Notes: a model not told the origin generated them from the letters alone. A stretch of 64,000 nt of DNA from Pomphorhynchus laevis (GCA_012934845.2 WNNJ02000350.1:186001-250000), one strand, 5' to 3'. Positions 42,229-54,149 are shown, counted from the first letter of the stretch. Translations and numbers: made by a program.

Positions 42229-42260
42229 TAATAAATGAAGTCAGTAATAAATGAAGTCAG
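42229..42260 (+). promoter_or_regulatory. 16-bp tandem duplication over the GH63 start codon
   Basis: ATAAATGAAGTCAGTA is repeated so that ATG occurs at 42235 and again at 42251. The first ATG opens a different frame that stops after 11 codons (TAA at 42268-42270), overlapping the real start. It would act as a short upstream ORF if transcription starts upstream. Confidence 0.7.
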
Positions 42261-45148
42261 TAATGAATAAAGAATTAACTCCAACTGTAGAAACAACTCA
42301 ATGGAAAACAACGGAACACGAAAGAATTAACGGTGACAAACGAGATCAATGGTTATATTGGGGGCCATATGTAAGTGACCGTGCTTGGGGAACTGTTCGA
42401 GAAGACCTAAGCGCAGATGGAAATGCATGGGATTGGTTTCCGTATTCACACGCAATACATAGAGCATACAGATGGAACGAAGACGGTATCGGTGCAATAT
42501 CGGATATAAAGCAAACACTTTGTTTAGGATTTGCATTTTGGAATGGAAGGGATTCTCATATTAAAGAACGTTTCTTTGGTTTAACGAATAGTCAAGGTAA
42601 TCATGGAGAAGATGTTAAAGAAGTTTACTTTTACGTTGACAATTTGCCCAGTCATGCTTACATGAAAATGGTTTATGTATATCCACAATCGCCTTTTCCT
42701 TACAAGGAATTAATTGATAAAAACGCGGAGATCAAATACAAGCACGAATCGGAGTATGAGTTATTCAACGAACTTACAAACGATTTTGAGCAAAACAATC
42801 TATTCAAAATAGATATCGAGTATGCCAAAATTCAATGGAACGATATACTAGGAAGAATAACTGTAAAAAATCTGTCCCGAGAACATACATCCACGATACA
42901 TGTATTACCCCAACTGTGGTTTAGAAATCAGTGGGATTATCCTCCACTTATTAATATTCACAATCCTCAGGGTAAAGATTGCAAGCGGCCGAAAATATCA
43001 CTCAAAGATGAAAATATTATTGTCGTTGAACCAACTGCAGACGATGAATTAGGCGGGTATTATATGTATTTTGACAAAGGAGGGAACAACGATGAAAAAG
43101 TGAATATCCTTTTTACCGAAAATGAAACAAACATGCAGGAAGTATTCGGTATAGAAAAAGACTTGGATGCAGAGAAATTAACTGATGGTGAGGAAAATGA
43201 AACTAAGAGCAGAAAAAAACGGTTTTACAAAGATGCAATTAACGATTCAGTAATTAATGATGATGTATCTTACTGTAATCCTGATTTTATTGGTAGCAAG
43301 GTTGCGGTTGTTATAAAATGTGTTTTAAGACCCGAAGAAACGACAGAAATACTTGTACGTTTGTCTCCTAGGTATATGACATCACCATTTGTTAAGAGTA
43401 ATCAGTGGTTTGAACAAAGAATTAGAGAAGCTGATAAATTTTATGGTACATGTTTCCAAGAAAATACAGAAAGTAAGAAAGAAAATATGAAAGTAAGAGA
43501 TGTCAATTTAACTGATGATATAAGTAAAATTCAGCGATCAGCTTATGCTGGGTTGCTATGGAGTAAACAGTTTTTTAATTTCGATGTTAAACAGTGGCTT
43601 TATCATGATCCTAACTGCTATAAACTGAATCCACATCACGTAGAAAGGAATAGTCTTCGCAATAAAGAATGGACTCATATGCAATGTCACGACATTATCT
43701 CTATGCCCGACAAATGGGAGTATCCGTGGTTTGCAGTCTGGGATTTAGCATTTCATACAATACCTATTGCTAGTATAGATCCTCAGTTTGCGAAAGAGCA
43801 ATTGCTACTGTTCCTAGACGAGCGATATCTGCACCCGAGTGGACAAATCCCAGCCTATGAATGGCAATTCGGCGATGTCAATCCTCCTGTTCATGCTTGG
43901 GCTGTATGGAGGGTATACAAGACGGCAGAAAAACTTCAACCATGCAACCCGGATAATCTGATTTTCTTAGAGCGTTCATACCACAAGCTTCTTTTAAACT
44001 TCACATGGTGGATCAATCGTAAAGACGTCGATGGACATAACGTTTTCGAAGGTGGATTTCTGGGAATGGACAACATTGGGGTGTTTGACCGAAGCCATCC
44101 GTTGCCAACAGGAGGTTCTTTGGAGCAAGCAGACGGAACTGCGTGGATGGCAATGTATTGCATTAATATGATGGTAATATCTTTGCAGCTAACTACAATA
44201 TCTAAAAGCTATGAAGACTTGGCCATAAAGTTTCTCGATCATTTTATTTTGATTGCAAATACTATGAGTAATGTTTTGAATGATAGCAATGGCCTTTGGG
44301 ACGCTGACGATGAATTTTTCTTTGATGTTCTTTGTTTACCAAACGGATCAAGGATTCCCTTAAAAGTAAGATCATTCGTTGGCTTAATACCTCTTTTCGC
44401 GACTGAGACTTTGGAGAACGAATGGCTTATTGCTGCTGAAAAATTTAGCAATAGAATTAATTACTACAAGGAAAGTAAAATGCAAATAAACAACATCGCA
44501 TCACTTACTGAAAAAGGTAAAGAAGATCGTATTTTGATAAGTGCATTGAGTCGAGAGCGATTCGAAAAAATAATGAAGAAGGTACTTGACAAGGATGAAT
44601 TTTTGTCTGATTATGGTATTAGAACGCTTTCTAAATTTCACGATCAAAATCCGTATACATTTACAGTTGATGGTCAAGATTACACTGTCAGATACGAACC
44701 AGGAGAGTCGATGTCTGTAATGTTTGGAGGTAATTCCAATTGGCGGGGTCCTATTTGGTTTCCTGTGAACTACATGCTGCTAGAGAGCTTACAGAAATAC
44801 TATTCATTCTATGGAATTGAATATCAATTAGAATGTCCTACTAATTCACGAATTAAGATATCAATTGATGAAATTGTGAAGAATATATGTGACAGGCTTA
44901 TACGAATATTTCGTAATACTCGAAGATATGATGATAGATTGATAAAACTTATGAACAATTGTGAATTTAAAAAATGCTTATTATATTATGAATACTATAA
45001 CGGCAATGACGGATCCGGACTTGGTGCCTCGCACCAAACTGGATGGACATCTCTTATAGCTAAAATAATAGAGTACAGCGTGACTGAAGGCAAATATCGC
45101 GCAAAATCAATATTTATTAATCCCGCTACAATTAGCATTACGGAATGA
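42251..45148 (+). CDS. GH63 (MGH1-like) alpha-glycosidase, 965 aa, single ORF
   Basis: A glycoside hydrolase of family 63, bacterial/MGH1-like branch, predicted to hydrolyse alpha-linked gluco- or manno-oligosaccharides. The N-terminal beta domain is marked by WGPYVSDRAWGTVREDLS (37-54), GDAWD-like GNAWDWFPY (57-65) and FGLTNSQGNHGEDVKEVYFY. The (alpha/alpha)6 domain carries WDLAFHTIP (near 496; Asp is the likely general acid), HPSGQIPAYEW, GDVNPPVHAWAVW, GGSLEQADGTAWMA, FGGNSNWRGPIWFPVN and YEYYNGNDGSGLGASHQTGW (near 912; Glu is the likely base). No signal peptide or membrane segment is evident, so a cytosolic location is likely, unlike ER glucosidase I. Length is typical. No introns; the next ATG (codon 5) is an alternative start. 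Stop TGA; poly(A) signals follow at about 45404. Confidence 0.92.
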   Translation: MKSVMNKELTPTVETTQWKTTEHERINGDKRDQWLYWGPYVSDRAWGTVREDLSADGNAWDWFPYSHAIHRAYRWNEDGIGAISDIKQTLCLGFAFWNGRDSHIKERFFGLTNSQGNHGEDVKEVYFYVDNLPSHAYMKMVYVYPQSPFPYKELIDKNAEIKYKHESEYELFNELTNDFEQNNLFKIDIEYAKIQWNDILGRITVKNLSREHTSTIHVLPQLWFRNQWDYPPLINIHNPQGKDCKRPKISLKDENIIVVEPTADDELGGYYMYFDKGGNNDEKVNILFTENETNMQEVFGIEKDLDAEKLTDGEENETKSRKKRFYKDAINDSVINDDVSYCNPDFIGSKVAVVIKCVLRPEETTEILVRLSPRYMTSPFVKSNQWFEQRIREADKFYGTCFQENTESKKENMKVRDVNLTDDISKIQRSAYAGLLWSKQFFNFDVKQWLYHDPNCYKLNPHHVERNSLRNKEWTHMQCHDIISMPDKWEYPWFAVWDLAFHTIPIASIDPQFAKEQLLLFLDERYLHPSGQIPAYEWQFGDVNPPVHAWAVWRVYKTAEKLQPCNPDNLIFLERSYHKLLLNFTWWINRKDVDGHNVFEGGFLGMDNIGVFDRSHPLPTGGSLEQADGTAWMAMYCINMMVISLQLTTISKSYEDLAIKFLDHFILIANTMSNVLNDSNGLWDADDEFFFDVLCLPNGSRIPLKVRSFVGLIPLFATETLENEWLIAAEKFSNRINYYKESKMQINNIASLTEKGKEDRILISALSRERFEKIMKKVLDKDEFLSDYGIRTLSKFHDQNPYTFTVDGQDYTVRYEPGESMSVMFGGNSNWRGPIWFPVNYMLLESLQKYYSFYGIEYQLECPTNSRIKISIDEIVKNICDRLIRIFRNTRRYDDRLIKLMNNCEFKKCLLYYEYYNGNDGSGLGASHQTGWTSLIAKIIEYSVTEGKYRAKSIFINPATISITE

Positions 45149-47126
45149 GAATCATTTGCTGTAATTTCAAGAAAGTTACCAAGATTTGACGCTGTTATTA
45201 AACCTGGAAGAATTTTATATTTTTCATAGTAATATTAGACTGTCTTGCGCTTTGCTTGATAATTTTTATTTAAATCATTTTATGTCGTCTATTTATAAAT
45301 ATTAATTACACTATTATCACACATTTGATTCATTTCATTTGTTATTTTAAATCGAATATTAAAAGTAAACATAGCTGACTAGTCCCTTTTTTAAGTTGTT
45401 ACAATAAAATTTGTAATTTTGAGGATATTTTAAAACAAAATAAAATATTATCTTGTCAGAATCAGCTTCTTGTCCCAGTATTTCATCATGCAATGAAATA
45501 TTTGCATTTGTAAATATATCAATCCTTAATTAAACAATAGATTATATTAAATACTAATGTTTGAGCAACATCACTTCCACCAGAAGTAAGTGGTTAGCCA
45601 CTTACAATAATATGACCGACAAGTCAATAGCATCGATAGTAAGCAATGACATATTATGATTTATGCACCTAAAATTTCTATTTTAGGTAAATCCATATAA
45701 ACAAAATTTGATTTATATCATTCAAATATTTTCTTACCTAAATAATTTGAATCATTTAATTAGTAAATAACTTTTATAAAATATTTCAATATGTCGTTAA
45801 CCGTAAATTTTAGACCGCTAATTCTATTTGCTACGACAAATTACCGATAAACAAGACAAGTTACTGACCTGACTTACTATATTTTTTCTTTGGGGTAAAA
45901 AATATGCAAAATACTTTGTGATTTTTTGGCTTAAGCATCAAACTAAAATTTGCTAAATTATCATGTGACCTTATTTGTATAAATACCAAAATATGATGTA
46001 TTCTACAATGTATTTCTTAAACTTGTGTAAATTTGTAAAATTGATTTCAATAATCTTGATACCATGAAGTTATACCTGATGCATTTCAAAGTTTATGTAA
46101 ACTACTAATAGAAACTATTACTTCAACAAGTTTACTCAAAAAGAATTATTGTACTGTCCACAAATAGATCATTTTTAATCTCGTTGAGGCTATTAATTGT
46201 TGCTACCAATATGTTTTACTTCAACTCGGTTGACGTTGCAAGTACTGGCACAGCTTTAATTAAACTTTTATCATGAGCTTGTATACTCTTTCAAAACTTA
46301 CATGTACACGATTTAAATGCGAGAGTATCCTTAAGATTCGTCTTTTGGATATTGAACTGATTATGTTTAAGCAGAATACTCTAGCGAATCTACCTTGACG
46401 AGTTGTTTCATATAATTTGTATACTAAGATAATTTGTATCCTATCCTCTTAGCATCATCAACGACAGAAACAAAATGTACGTTTTGTTTCTGATAATAAA
46501 TCGTATATCGTTCAGTTTCTCGTCAAATATTTGCCGTTTTTTGAAGTGCTTAAGAACTATAAGTTAATACTCGAGATAAATATAATTAATTATATTAATA
46601 TTAATAATATTTATTAATATTAATTATATTATTAATTATACTCGCAATTAATCAATTTTGATTTTTACGTATAAAGTTAGGTTTACAAATTATAGCGTCA
46701 ATCTCAGTAAATACATTTATATTTATAGTTTCTAGAGATGATTAGGTTTATCTATTGAAGATACCGCAAATTTAGACGGGTTAGTAATTACTGGTTGATG
46801 TTGTATACTGATGTATACCTTATTGTCTTATTCTAATTTAATCTAATTTTATTTTTAAAATATAATTCCTATTTCATTTTCTAATCTATTTATTCAAAAT
46901 ATAACTTTTGATAATTTAAGATTAATTAAAAATGTAATATCTTAATACTCTGAATATATCAATAAAAAATCCTTGAGATACAAATAAAGTGCTGACAAAA
47001 TACTGATTGCGTAGTTTAACAAAAAATAAATATTTGTTTTATTAAATATTTTATTATAGACCTGAAAAAATATGAATATTTGTAACAAAAAAAAATCTAT
47101 TTAAATATTAATAGATTTAGAATCTA
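45149..47126. other. AT-rich, no gene recognised
   Basis: Contains palindromic AT runs (46570-46640) and no convincing coding frame. Confidence 0.4.
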
Positions 47127-47330
47127 TTAATCTATGTTGGCATTTTTTGAATTATCGGAAACAGAATCCTGAAAATGAATCAGGCTTCTCATAAAATCCC
47201 GAAGTTCACAACAAATAGTTAACGAAATATTAATTGAGTAAGTAATAAAACAGTTAATATTTTGAGTATCAGCCAATTTATAAATGTGATATTTAAATTC
47301 GATAATTATTAATATAGTATATTAATGCAA
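47127..47330 (-). other. Open minus frame, possible 3' exon
   Basis: About 65 codons without a Met end at TAA (47129-47127), with a protein-like end: SLTICCELRDFMRSLIHFQ, DSVSDNSKNANID. Composition of the last 25 codons is less AT-rich than the flanks. A short ATG-started frame with a GTACGT donor (MATNKK, 47821-47804, minus) lies upstream. No family is recognised and no good acceptor was seen. Confidence 0.2.
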
Positions 47331-48845
47331 TGATACACTTGTTTATAAATAGAAGCACTTATATAATGTAGTTTGTCGGTTGAGGTTTTATGGTTAGCAA
47401 ATAATTCTTTAGAATTCATAGGTTACAAATTTCTTGGCTTTGGTAAGGCTGTAAATATGTGGTCATAGTGTAAGCAAAATAAAGCCAAGATTTAAGATAA
47501 AAGTATTGTAAATCATTGCATGTAATCTTGAATAAAAAGTTACTATAACAATGTAATTAGATGCGGAAAAATTAATGTAAAATCACTAAAAATTATTTAT
47601 TTTACATTTTATATGTTCGGGTTTCTAAAACACCAAACAAATCATTTTTACATACTACGGCGCCAAATATACTTTAAATAAAACGAACTCATCTAATTTG
47701 ATCCATCTTAATTCTCTACGGATTTATTTCTGCAAAACCAAATTTCATTTACATTTAAAATTTTGAACTATTTCATTGCCTGGAAGAATCCGCCGAACGT
47801 ACCTTTTTATTTGTTGCCATAGTAATACGATTCGCTGATTAATAATGTTAGTTTAGAAAAATTAAAATTGTAGCCATAATGCATATTTTTAGAGCAAAAA
47901 GTAATTATACATCACTCAATATTTTTCTTTTGACTAAGTTGTTTAGAAAGAAGTGTTTCGTGGCAACCATCATCAAATGTCAGTCATCGTCGTACAGTGC
48001 GTCGAAACCAAATGGAAGGTACTCGCTTTCTGTTTTGATTACTCTTTAACGTATCATTCGTAAAATAGCGTAATTCAATACATGTAATCATTATTTACAT
48101 ACAAAGTTCAAATTGAAAACTTTTAAACCGGCAGGTACTCAAGATATGCCGATAAAGTTATCAGTTTTCTTTTACAGAATATTTTGCAAATAATAAACTG
48201 ATAATTATCAAATAATTATTGAAGTAATTCAAATATATAAATTTGAAAAATTAAATATAAATTTTTTTTACAATTAAGATTTTAAATCTCCATAAATTAT
48301 AGCGATCCCGTACTAACTTATGGGGTCACCATCCATGAAACGTTGGTAGCTGTACGGAATAGATGAATCTAGTAAATTATTGATGATTATTTAAATGCAG
48401 ATCACCTAATAGAATAATAGGTCTAAGTAATGTTTTTACAATATAACACAACTGTTGCGTTCAAGGGCACTTCTCATCAATAAGATTAAAATGACTCAAT
48501 ATAAATATTTATTTACTTTTATCCGGGATTGATATCACCAAAAAATTAAATAACTTTACTATTCATCAATAATATCGCACTATCAAGGTTTAAAACTTGG
48601 CAATTATAGAAATTTAAAATCTTAAACTTGAATACTTAAATTACAGATTTTAAATTTTTAAATTTCTCGATCGTAACAAATAAAAAAACTCAAATAAAAA
48701 GCATCGGATGCAAATTCGTTTATAGTGATCTGACTTTTAGTGATTTTATAAGGACGTCAAAATCAGTTTTACAGTTGAAAGAAGAGAAGGCATCCGCCGA
48801 CAGAACATTATTGTTGTTAAAACCAATATTTCGGTTTCCAAGCTA
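47331..48845. other. No gene recognised; weak exon-like block at 47947-48018 (+)
   Basis: 47947-48018 is bounded by TTGTTTAG and GAAG|GTACTC and has balanced composition, but all three frames are open, so the coding frame is undecided. Confidence 0.25.
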
Positions 48846-48942
48846 AACCATTTTCAAGGTAATTGTATGCTATTTATCTATCAAAAAAGTCTACCTAAAA
48901 AGTTTGATAGATAAATGACATACAATTACCTTGAAAATGGTT
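48846..48942. repeat. Palindrome, about 40-bp arms
   Basis: AACCATTTTCAAGGTAATTG on the left is mirrored by CAATTACCTTGAAAATGGTT on the right, with a second paired block ATTTATCTATCAAA/TTTGATAGATAAAT and a 15-20 bp loop. Confidence 0.85.
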
Positions 48943-49052
48943 CTATAAAACGGTTCTTGAAAATGGATAAGTCGTAACCCCTTAATGAATTCTGGCAAGC
49001 AGTGTAACCAACATTGTATATATAATGTAATCAGCAGTGCGTATATAATGCC

Positions 49053-49094
49053 ACTATATATTTCGAACAGCACGCGTTCGAAATATATATAGTA
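49053..49094. repeat. Small palindrome
   Basis: CTATATATTTCGAAC...GTTCGAAATATATATAG with a 7-base centre. Confidence 0.8.
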
Positions 49095-49237
49095 TATATA
49101 GTATTATAAAAAAAATATTTTTGCAGCCTGCCCTCGGATCGCACAGCGATACGGCATTATAGTTGTTACTAATGAGTAAACGGGGGAAACGGACATAACT
49201 GGGTATTGGAAACCATCACAGTCCATTAGTAATCAAA

Positions 49238-49277
49238 CCCTAGACCGGTTTCTGCTTATTGAGCTTCATCAGTAGGG
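49238..49277 (-). ncRNA. Hammerhead ribozyme, canonical Penelope type
   Basis: On minus, 49277 down to 49238: CCCTA, CTGATGA (49272-49266), AGCTCAATAAGCA (stem II GCT/AGC), GAAA (49252-49249), CCGG, T (16.1), C (17, 49243), TAGGG. CCCTA/TAGGG pair over 5 bp as stem I. Stem III is minimal (A-U and C-G over CG). The cleavage triplet is GTC. All invariant bases are intact. It lies in a short Penelope-type terminal remnant (about 49150-49320) without a recognisable coding part. Confidence 0.85.
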
Positions 49278-49389
49278 TCCAGATTTTAAGAGTGTTCAGA
49301 GATCCTCCACCACAGTTTAGAAGGGTTCATCACAAGGATGATTATTACAACACGACCTTCAAGTCGTGTTGTAATATATATAGTCGTGT

Positions 49390-49426
<37 letters not shown>

Positions 49427-49429
<3 letters not shown>

Positions 49430-49913
49430 GTAAGATAAAAAAAACAGGAAATTAAGACCAAGAGCAATTTCTTGTAAAGCTTTCGGGCTAACTGCCCTTC
49501 TTCAGTACATCTAAAAAAAATTACAGTTCTGATTAGCACAAAAAAAATATAGTAATGAAAATCAAATTGTTCAATGCAACTAACAGAGAGAAATATAAAT
49601 AATTCAATTTCGGAACTCATATATTCACGGCAAGTGATATATGTGCTCGGCATTTAATTGTTGGTCATGGCAGACCAACAATTAAATGCCGAGCACATAT
49701 ATCACTTGCCGTGAATATATGAGTTCCGAAATTGAATTATTTATATTTCTCTCTGTTAGTTGCATTGAACAATTTGATTTTCATTACTATATTTTTTTTG
49801 TGCTAATCAGAACTGTAATTTTTTTTAGATGTACTGAAGAAGGGCAGTTAGCCCGAAAGCTTTACAAGAAATTGCTCTTGGTCTTAATTTCCTGTTTTTT
49901 TTTATCTTACGAC
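49427..49913. repeat. Near-perfect palindrome, 240-bp arms
   Basis: 49427-49666 and 49673-49913 are reverse complements around a 6-bp centre (ATGGCA). Both strands therefore carry the same open frame, which should not be taken as evidence of a gene. An AT microsatellite sits at the left edge. Each arm contains the CTGAAGAAGGGC...GCCCGAAAGC motif annotated separately. Confidence 0.95.
49830..49866 (+). ncRNA. Hammerhead-like core in the palindrome arm
   Basis: TGTA, CTGAAGA, A, GGGC-AGTTA-GCCC (stem II, 4 bp), GAAA, GCTT, TACA. Core boxes fit (CTGANGA with A at the variable site) and TGTA/TACA could be stem I, but stem III has only one closing pair. A mirror copy lies in the left arm near 49482-49509. 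Confidence 0.4.
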
Positions 49914-50047
49914 AATTATTACTAATGTATCATTCAATGGATGATCCGGGACAGTGTCAGTTTTCCGCAAATCTAATGGATATATATATACAGTTTAGAT
50001 TATTTATTCAAAATAATCTAAATTCGGTTTGACTTAAAATCCGAGTA

Positions 50048-50050
<3 letters not shown>

Positions 50051-50106
<56 letters not shown>
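50051..50106. repeat. (AT)n microsatellite
   Basis: About 56 bases of AT dinucleotides, directly next to a SINE fragment. Confidence 0.95.
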
Positions 50107-50108
<2 letters not shown>

Positions 50109-50300
50109 GATTGTGGCACGATATTATCCTCACAGGTATTGATCTTATTTTTGATAATCGTATTTGAATTCAGGACGTATGTATCACGATTCAACGCCAC
50201 ATTCACTAGGCCGGCTGCTCGAGTGGTGTAGATATACATTTCTGTATATTACTTTTGTAATAGTAAACATCAGCTCACAGATAGAATCAATATATACTTC
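50107..50300 (-). mobile_element. tRNA-derived SINE, partial copy
   Basis: Matches the SINE at 25811: CTGATTGTGGCACGATATT, B-box region TTTGAATTCAGGACGT and A-box region CACTAGGCCGGCTG on plus, then GTGGTGTAGATATACATTTC. The central hammerhead-like segment is deleted. Confidence 0.7.
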
Positions 50301-50449
50301 ACGGTCATCATTGAGTCGAATTGGTCTTACGTGGACATATACACTCGTTTTAATAAGGGCGAATTATTAATCTAATAGCAATTAAACTACTTCAAATTTT
50401 AACTTTATTTATCGTTTATCTTTCTGCTATAGCGATATAGATCAGTTAA

Positions 50450-51201
50450 GACATGTTGTCACACGAATCCATGAAAGTATGTCTTCAACCACCTTCTTCA
50501 ATTCCGTTTGAATTGTTTCTAGCCAATATTTAAAATCGATAATAGTATATGTTTCGCATCATTTTCGAATGTTTTTGTGTGGATTTTATTGCTTTACTAT
50601 CGTATAAAACCTAAAAGGGTTTGTCGAAATGCCAGTTTCCATACACAGACGTTGCTTTGCTCGAGCAAATTTCACTTCTTTATATTTAAAATATAAATAT
50701 TTATATTATAAATATCAAAATTTCAAATAGTAGATAGGCATTATTTTCTAAATATCACATATCATATTTTTAAAGTAAAATATGATATATGATATATATC
50801 ATATATATTATATGATTTATATGATATTTTTACAATTCATTCAAATTCTTTTAAAAGGCAACATTTTATTCTCAGAGCGATACAGATCAGTTAAAACATG
50901 TTGTCACACGAATCCATGGAAGTCTGTCTTGAGCCACCTCCGATTCAGTTCGCCAATTCCGTTTGAATTGCTTCCAGCCAATATTTGAAATCGCGAATAG
51001 AATATTCTTCGCATCATTTTCGAATGTTTTCAATGTGGATTTTATTGCTTTACCTCGAGGACGTTTCCAGTGTGAGTCATTGCTCGAAAGGAACAACATT
51101 TTTGAAATACGTACATTTTCCATACGCAGAACATGTCCAAGAAAACGTAATCTGCCTTTTGTAAATATAAAGTAATCTGTTTTATAATGGTAATATAACA
51201 A
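50450..51201 (-). pseudogene. Two C-terminal fragments of an RTE/L1-like LINE
   Basis: 51201-50887 on minus reads GRLRFLGHVLRMENVRISKM, RPRGKAIKSTLKTFENDA, GWKQFKRNWRTESEVAQDR, the C-terminal tail of an RT ORF; GHVLRM...W...A.DR is typical. A second, more decayed copy of the same segment lies at about 50640-50450 (CACGAATCCATG and TTTGAATTGTTTCTAGCCAATATTT on plus correspond to 50910-50990). The catalytic domain is absent from both. Confidence 0.65.
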
Positions 51202-51907
51202 AATGGTAATAACAAAACTATAACATTTATCACTTTTGTTATTTCAAGAAATCATTAATATTTAATTTTTTAATTAGGAATCAATAAACATTTTAATTTC
51301 ACAAGAATGATAGTTCAAATTTTAAATGATCTTTGTCCATAATCGTTCAAAAAATCATTTAATCTGTGTATCTTTAGAATGTGTAAAATTATCATCAATA
51401 TTATTATCATGAGACGAAGATGTCATCATTAATATTTAATTATGCACCTGTGGAACTAGATTTTTGAACGAGATATTTTTATCATATATGATTTATATGA
51501 TATTTTTACAATTCGTTCAAATTGGCTTTAATGATTTATTCATGCTGCATTTCCGCATACATAAAAGACAACATTTTATGATAAAGTCATAAAATCTTGT
51601 TCATGTAAATACGCTACATTTCATTTGAATAAGTCACTGAATTAGTTTTTTGGGTTACATACAATTGCTGGAAGAAACTGAGTTTTTCTTCCACTAGACA
51701 TGAAAATAGTACTGGAACGATTCTGGTGTATAAAAGTATTAAATACTAGCAGATAAAACAAATTTTTAATGAATAAACATTGCGGAATGTATAAAAAATA
51801 ATGTATAATGAGCTTCATTTTAAATTAATATCAGTTGGGCCATATTTTTCGTAATATTTCATTCTATTAGTGTAAAAATACTTCCTTATTTGCATACATT
51901 TTTGTAG
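51202..51907. other. AT-rich, no gene seen
   Basis: No coding or repeat motif recognised. Confidence 0.4.
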
Positions 51908-52029
51908 ATTACAGTGACAGATCTGTTTTAACTCAATTGCACTGTGAAGTTGAAATACTGCGAAATTCATTGGCACTCAAGAAACATGAAGATCAGAGAA
52001 ACCAAAAATATTACCACAGAGTTCAGAAG
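51908..52029 (+). CDS. Possible internal exon encoding a coiled coil
   Basis: Bounded by an acceptor (TTTTTGTAG) and a donor (AGAAG|GTAGTA). The 122 bases code YSDRSVLTQLHCEVEILRNS, then LALKKHEDQRNQKYYHRVQK, a charged heptad-like helix (L, V, I, L, L at a/d-like spacing). The frame is open for 15 further codons into the intron and then becomes AT-rich. Partner exons were not found, so the gene identity is unknown. Confidence 0.35.
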
Positions 52030-54140
52030 GTAGTAAAAAATAAGACAGCAAACAACTATCGGTACATTTGCGCATTCAATAATAATTGTGATTTTTGTTC
52101 GAAGGTAGAATTTGGCTGTATTCCAAATAAATTAATTCAAAAAATAATTTATCTATTGTTTCAATTATTTACAAAAATTAAAATAAATAATATTATTCAT
52201 AAAACAGTAATGCAAGTTGTAATATTATCAATGTCAATTTTAATAATAATTAAATTTTTAATTTAAATTATTAATTTATAAAAATTTTAAACTTTTATAC
52301 TTTTTGTTAATAAAATTTCATGTTTGTTTGATATTGAGGATAGCAGCCAACCAAATATTTTTTATTAAATTTTATATTTATGAAGCTGGATTTTTGGCAA
52401 AAGCTGTTTTCACCCTACAAACTGTTTTATTGAATGTAAAATGTTATTTCGCGATCATCTCAAAATCGATACGCCTTGCCAGTGTGCGCATCTTAAATGC
52501 GAAACAAAGTAAAAGCTGCAAAAAAACGGCTTTTAAGAATTATTAATAATTTATTATTAATTAATATAAATATAATTTTTAATTTATTAAAAAATGATTT
52601 ACTTAATAAATTTAATAATTGAAAAATTAATTATATTTAAAACATCAATTAATTATATTTCTTAATATTAGTACTTTATAGGTTACTTAATTTGGTACTA
52701 ATTTGGTATACGTAAATATATTATATTTTAATATTTAAATATTTTTTAAATATTTTTATTCTAATCGACTTGTAATCAATCGAAATTTATTTTGTAAAAA
52801 TTCTCTTTATGTTAATTACTACTAACGATTGTGCACTGTATGTAACTGTTGCTTGAGCTCAAAAGTAACTTTTTAGCTTAAACTTTTAAGCTTAAACTTT
52901 CAAATATTATTTTATATTTTATTTTCAAATATAAAAATATTAAAAATATTCGGATAAAAAAAACAAATTTGAGAAAACTACGCCCCTAATATTTATATTT
53001 GAGCAATTAATTATTGAATTAATTAATCAAAAATTAATTATTTTAATCTATTACATATTAGAATTATATAATATTATATAAAATATTATATAATATATTG
53101 TATACAATATAACATTAATTAATATAATACAATATTTTATATAAAAAATTATATAGTATTAAAAAAATTATTATTTCAATTCAACTTTGAAAACACGAAT
53201 TTTTAATTTTTTAAGTTTTTTTTTGACCAAGTGCTGCTAAAAATGGCAGATAATAATTTAAATAATAATGTATAGAATTAAAAAACGATCAACAACTCAA
53301 AATGTATTTCATATTAACTTTTCACAAACTTAAACTTCAAAAACACGAACTTTTGAATTTTTAACAGTTTCTTTCACTTAATAACAAAAGAATCGCATTT
53401 ATCACTAAAAATATAATGAGATATATCATAATACATTTTTTATTATTATATTAGGTCTAATTTCGTATTAAATAAGTTTTTTTAATCAATATATAATCCA
53501 TATATTGTATTAATATAATACAATATGATATTAATTATATATAATTTATATATTATATATAATATTATATATATTATATATATTATATCATCTATAATAT
53601 TATATTTAATAATATATAATTTATAAATTTGTATGTAATTGAGATAAGATTAAAAATTAATCATTTGAATGCATTTTAAAAATATAGATGATTAGCATAT
53701 TAATTTATATTTAATGTGATTACATTACATTATTATCATTACATTATTATTTTAGTAATGTAATGTTAGTTATTATTTTAGTATCATGTACATTTTAACA
53801 TTAAAAATTGAATATAAAATATTTAAGCTATGGTTGATATTTAAAAGCGCTTAATTATTAAAAATTATTTAATTATTTTGTTATTTTTATTTATAGAATG
53901 ACATTCAATGAAATTCGGATAAAGGAATCGACGATTTTGAGCTCAGTTCTAAATAAGAAACCAATTCCTTCATAGTTGATTAAAATTAACTATAATATTA
54001 TTATATATAATAATATTATATATAATAATTAATATTTATATTAATATTATATTAATAATTAATATATATATTAATTTTTTATTAATATTATTTATTATAC
54101 ACCAAAAGGTTTCCGCAAATTTGCCAATGTACAATCTCGA
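52030..54140. other. AT-rich; weak 3'-exon candidate at 53905-53972 (+)
   Basis: The candidate follows TTTATAG and codes MTFNEIRIKESTILSSVLNK, KPIPS, stop. Otherwise almost pure AT with many ATATTA palindromes. Confidence 0.2.
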
Positions 54141-54149
54141 AATTGCGTT

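Noticed and set aside
49345-49925. Identical 100- and 79-codon frames on opposite strands.
   Set aside because: They result from the palindrome; the peptide has no family features and the region carries ribozyme-like motifs.
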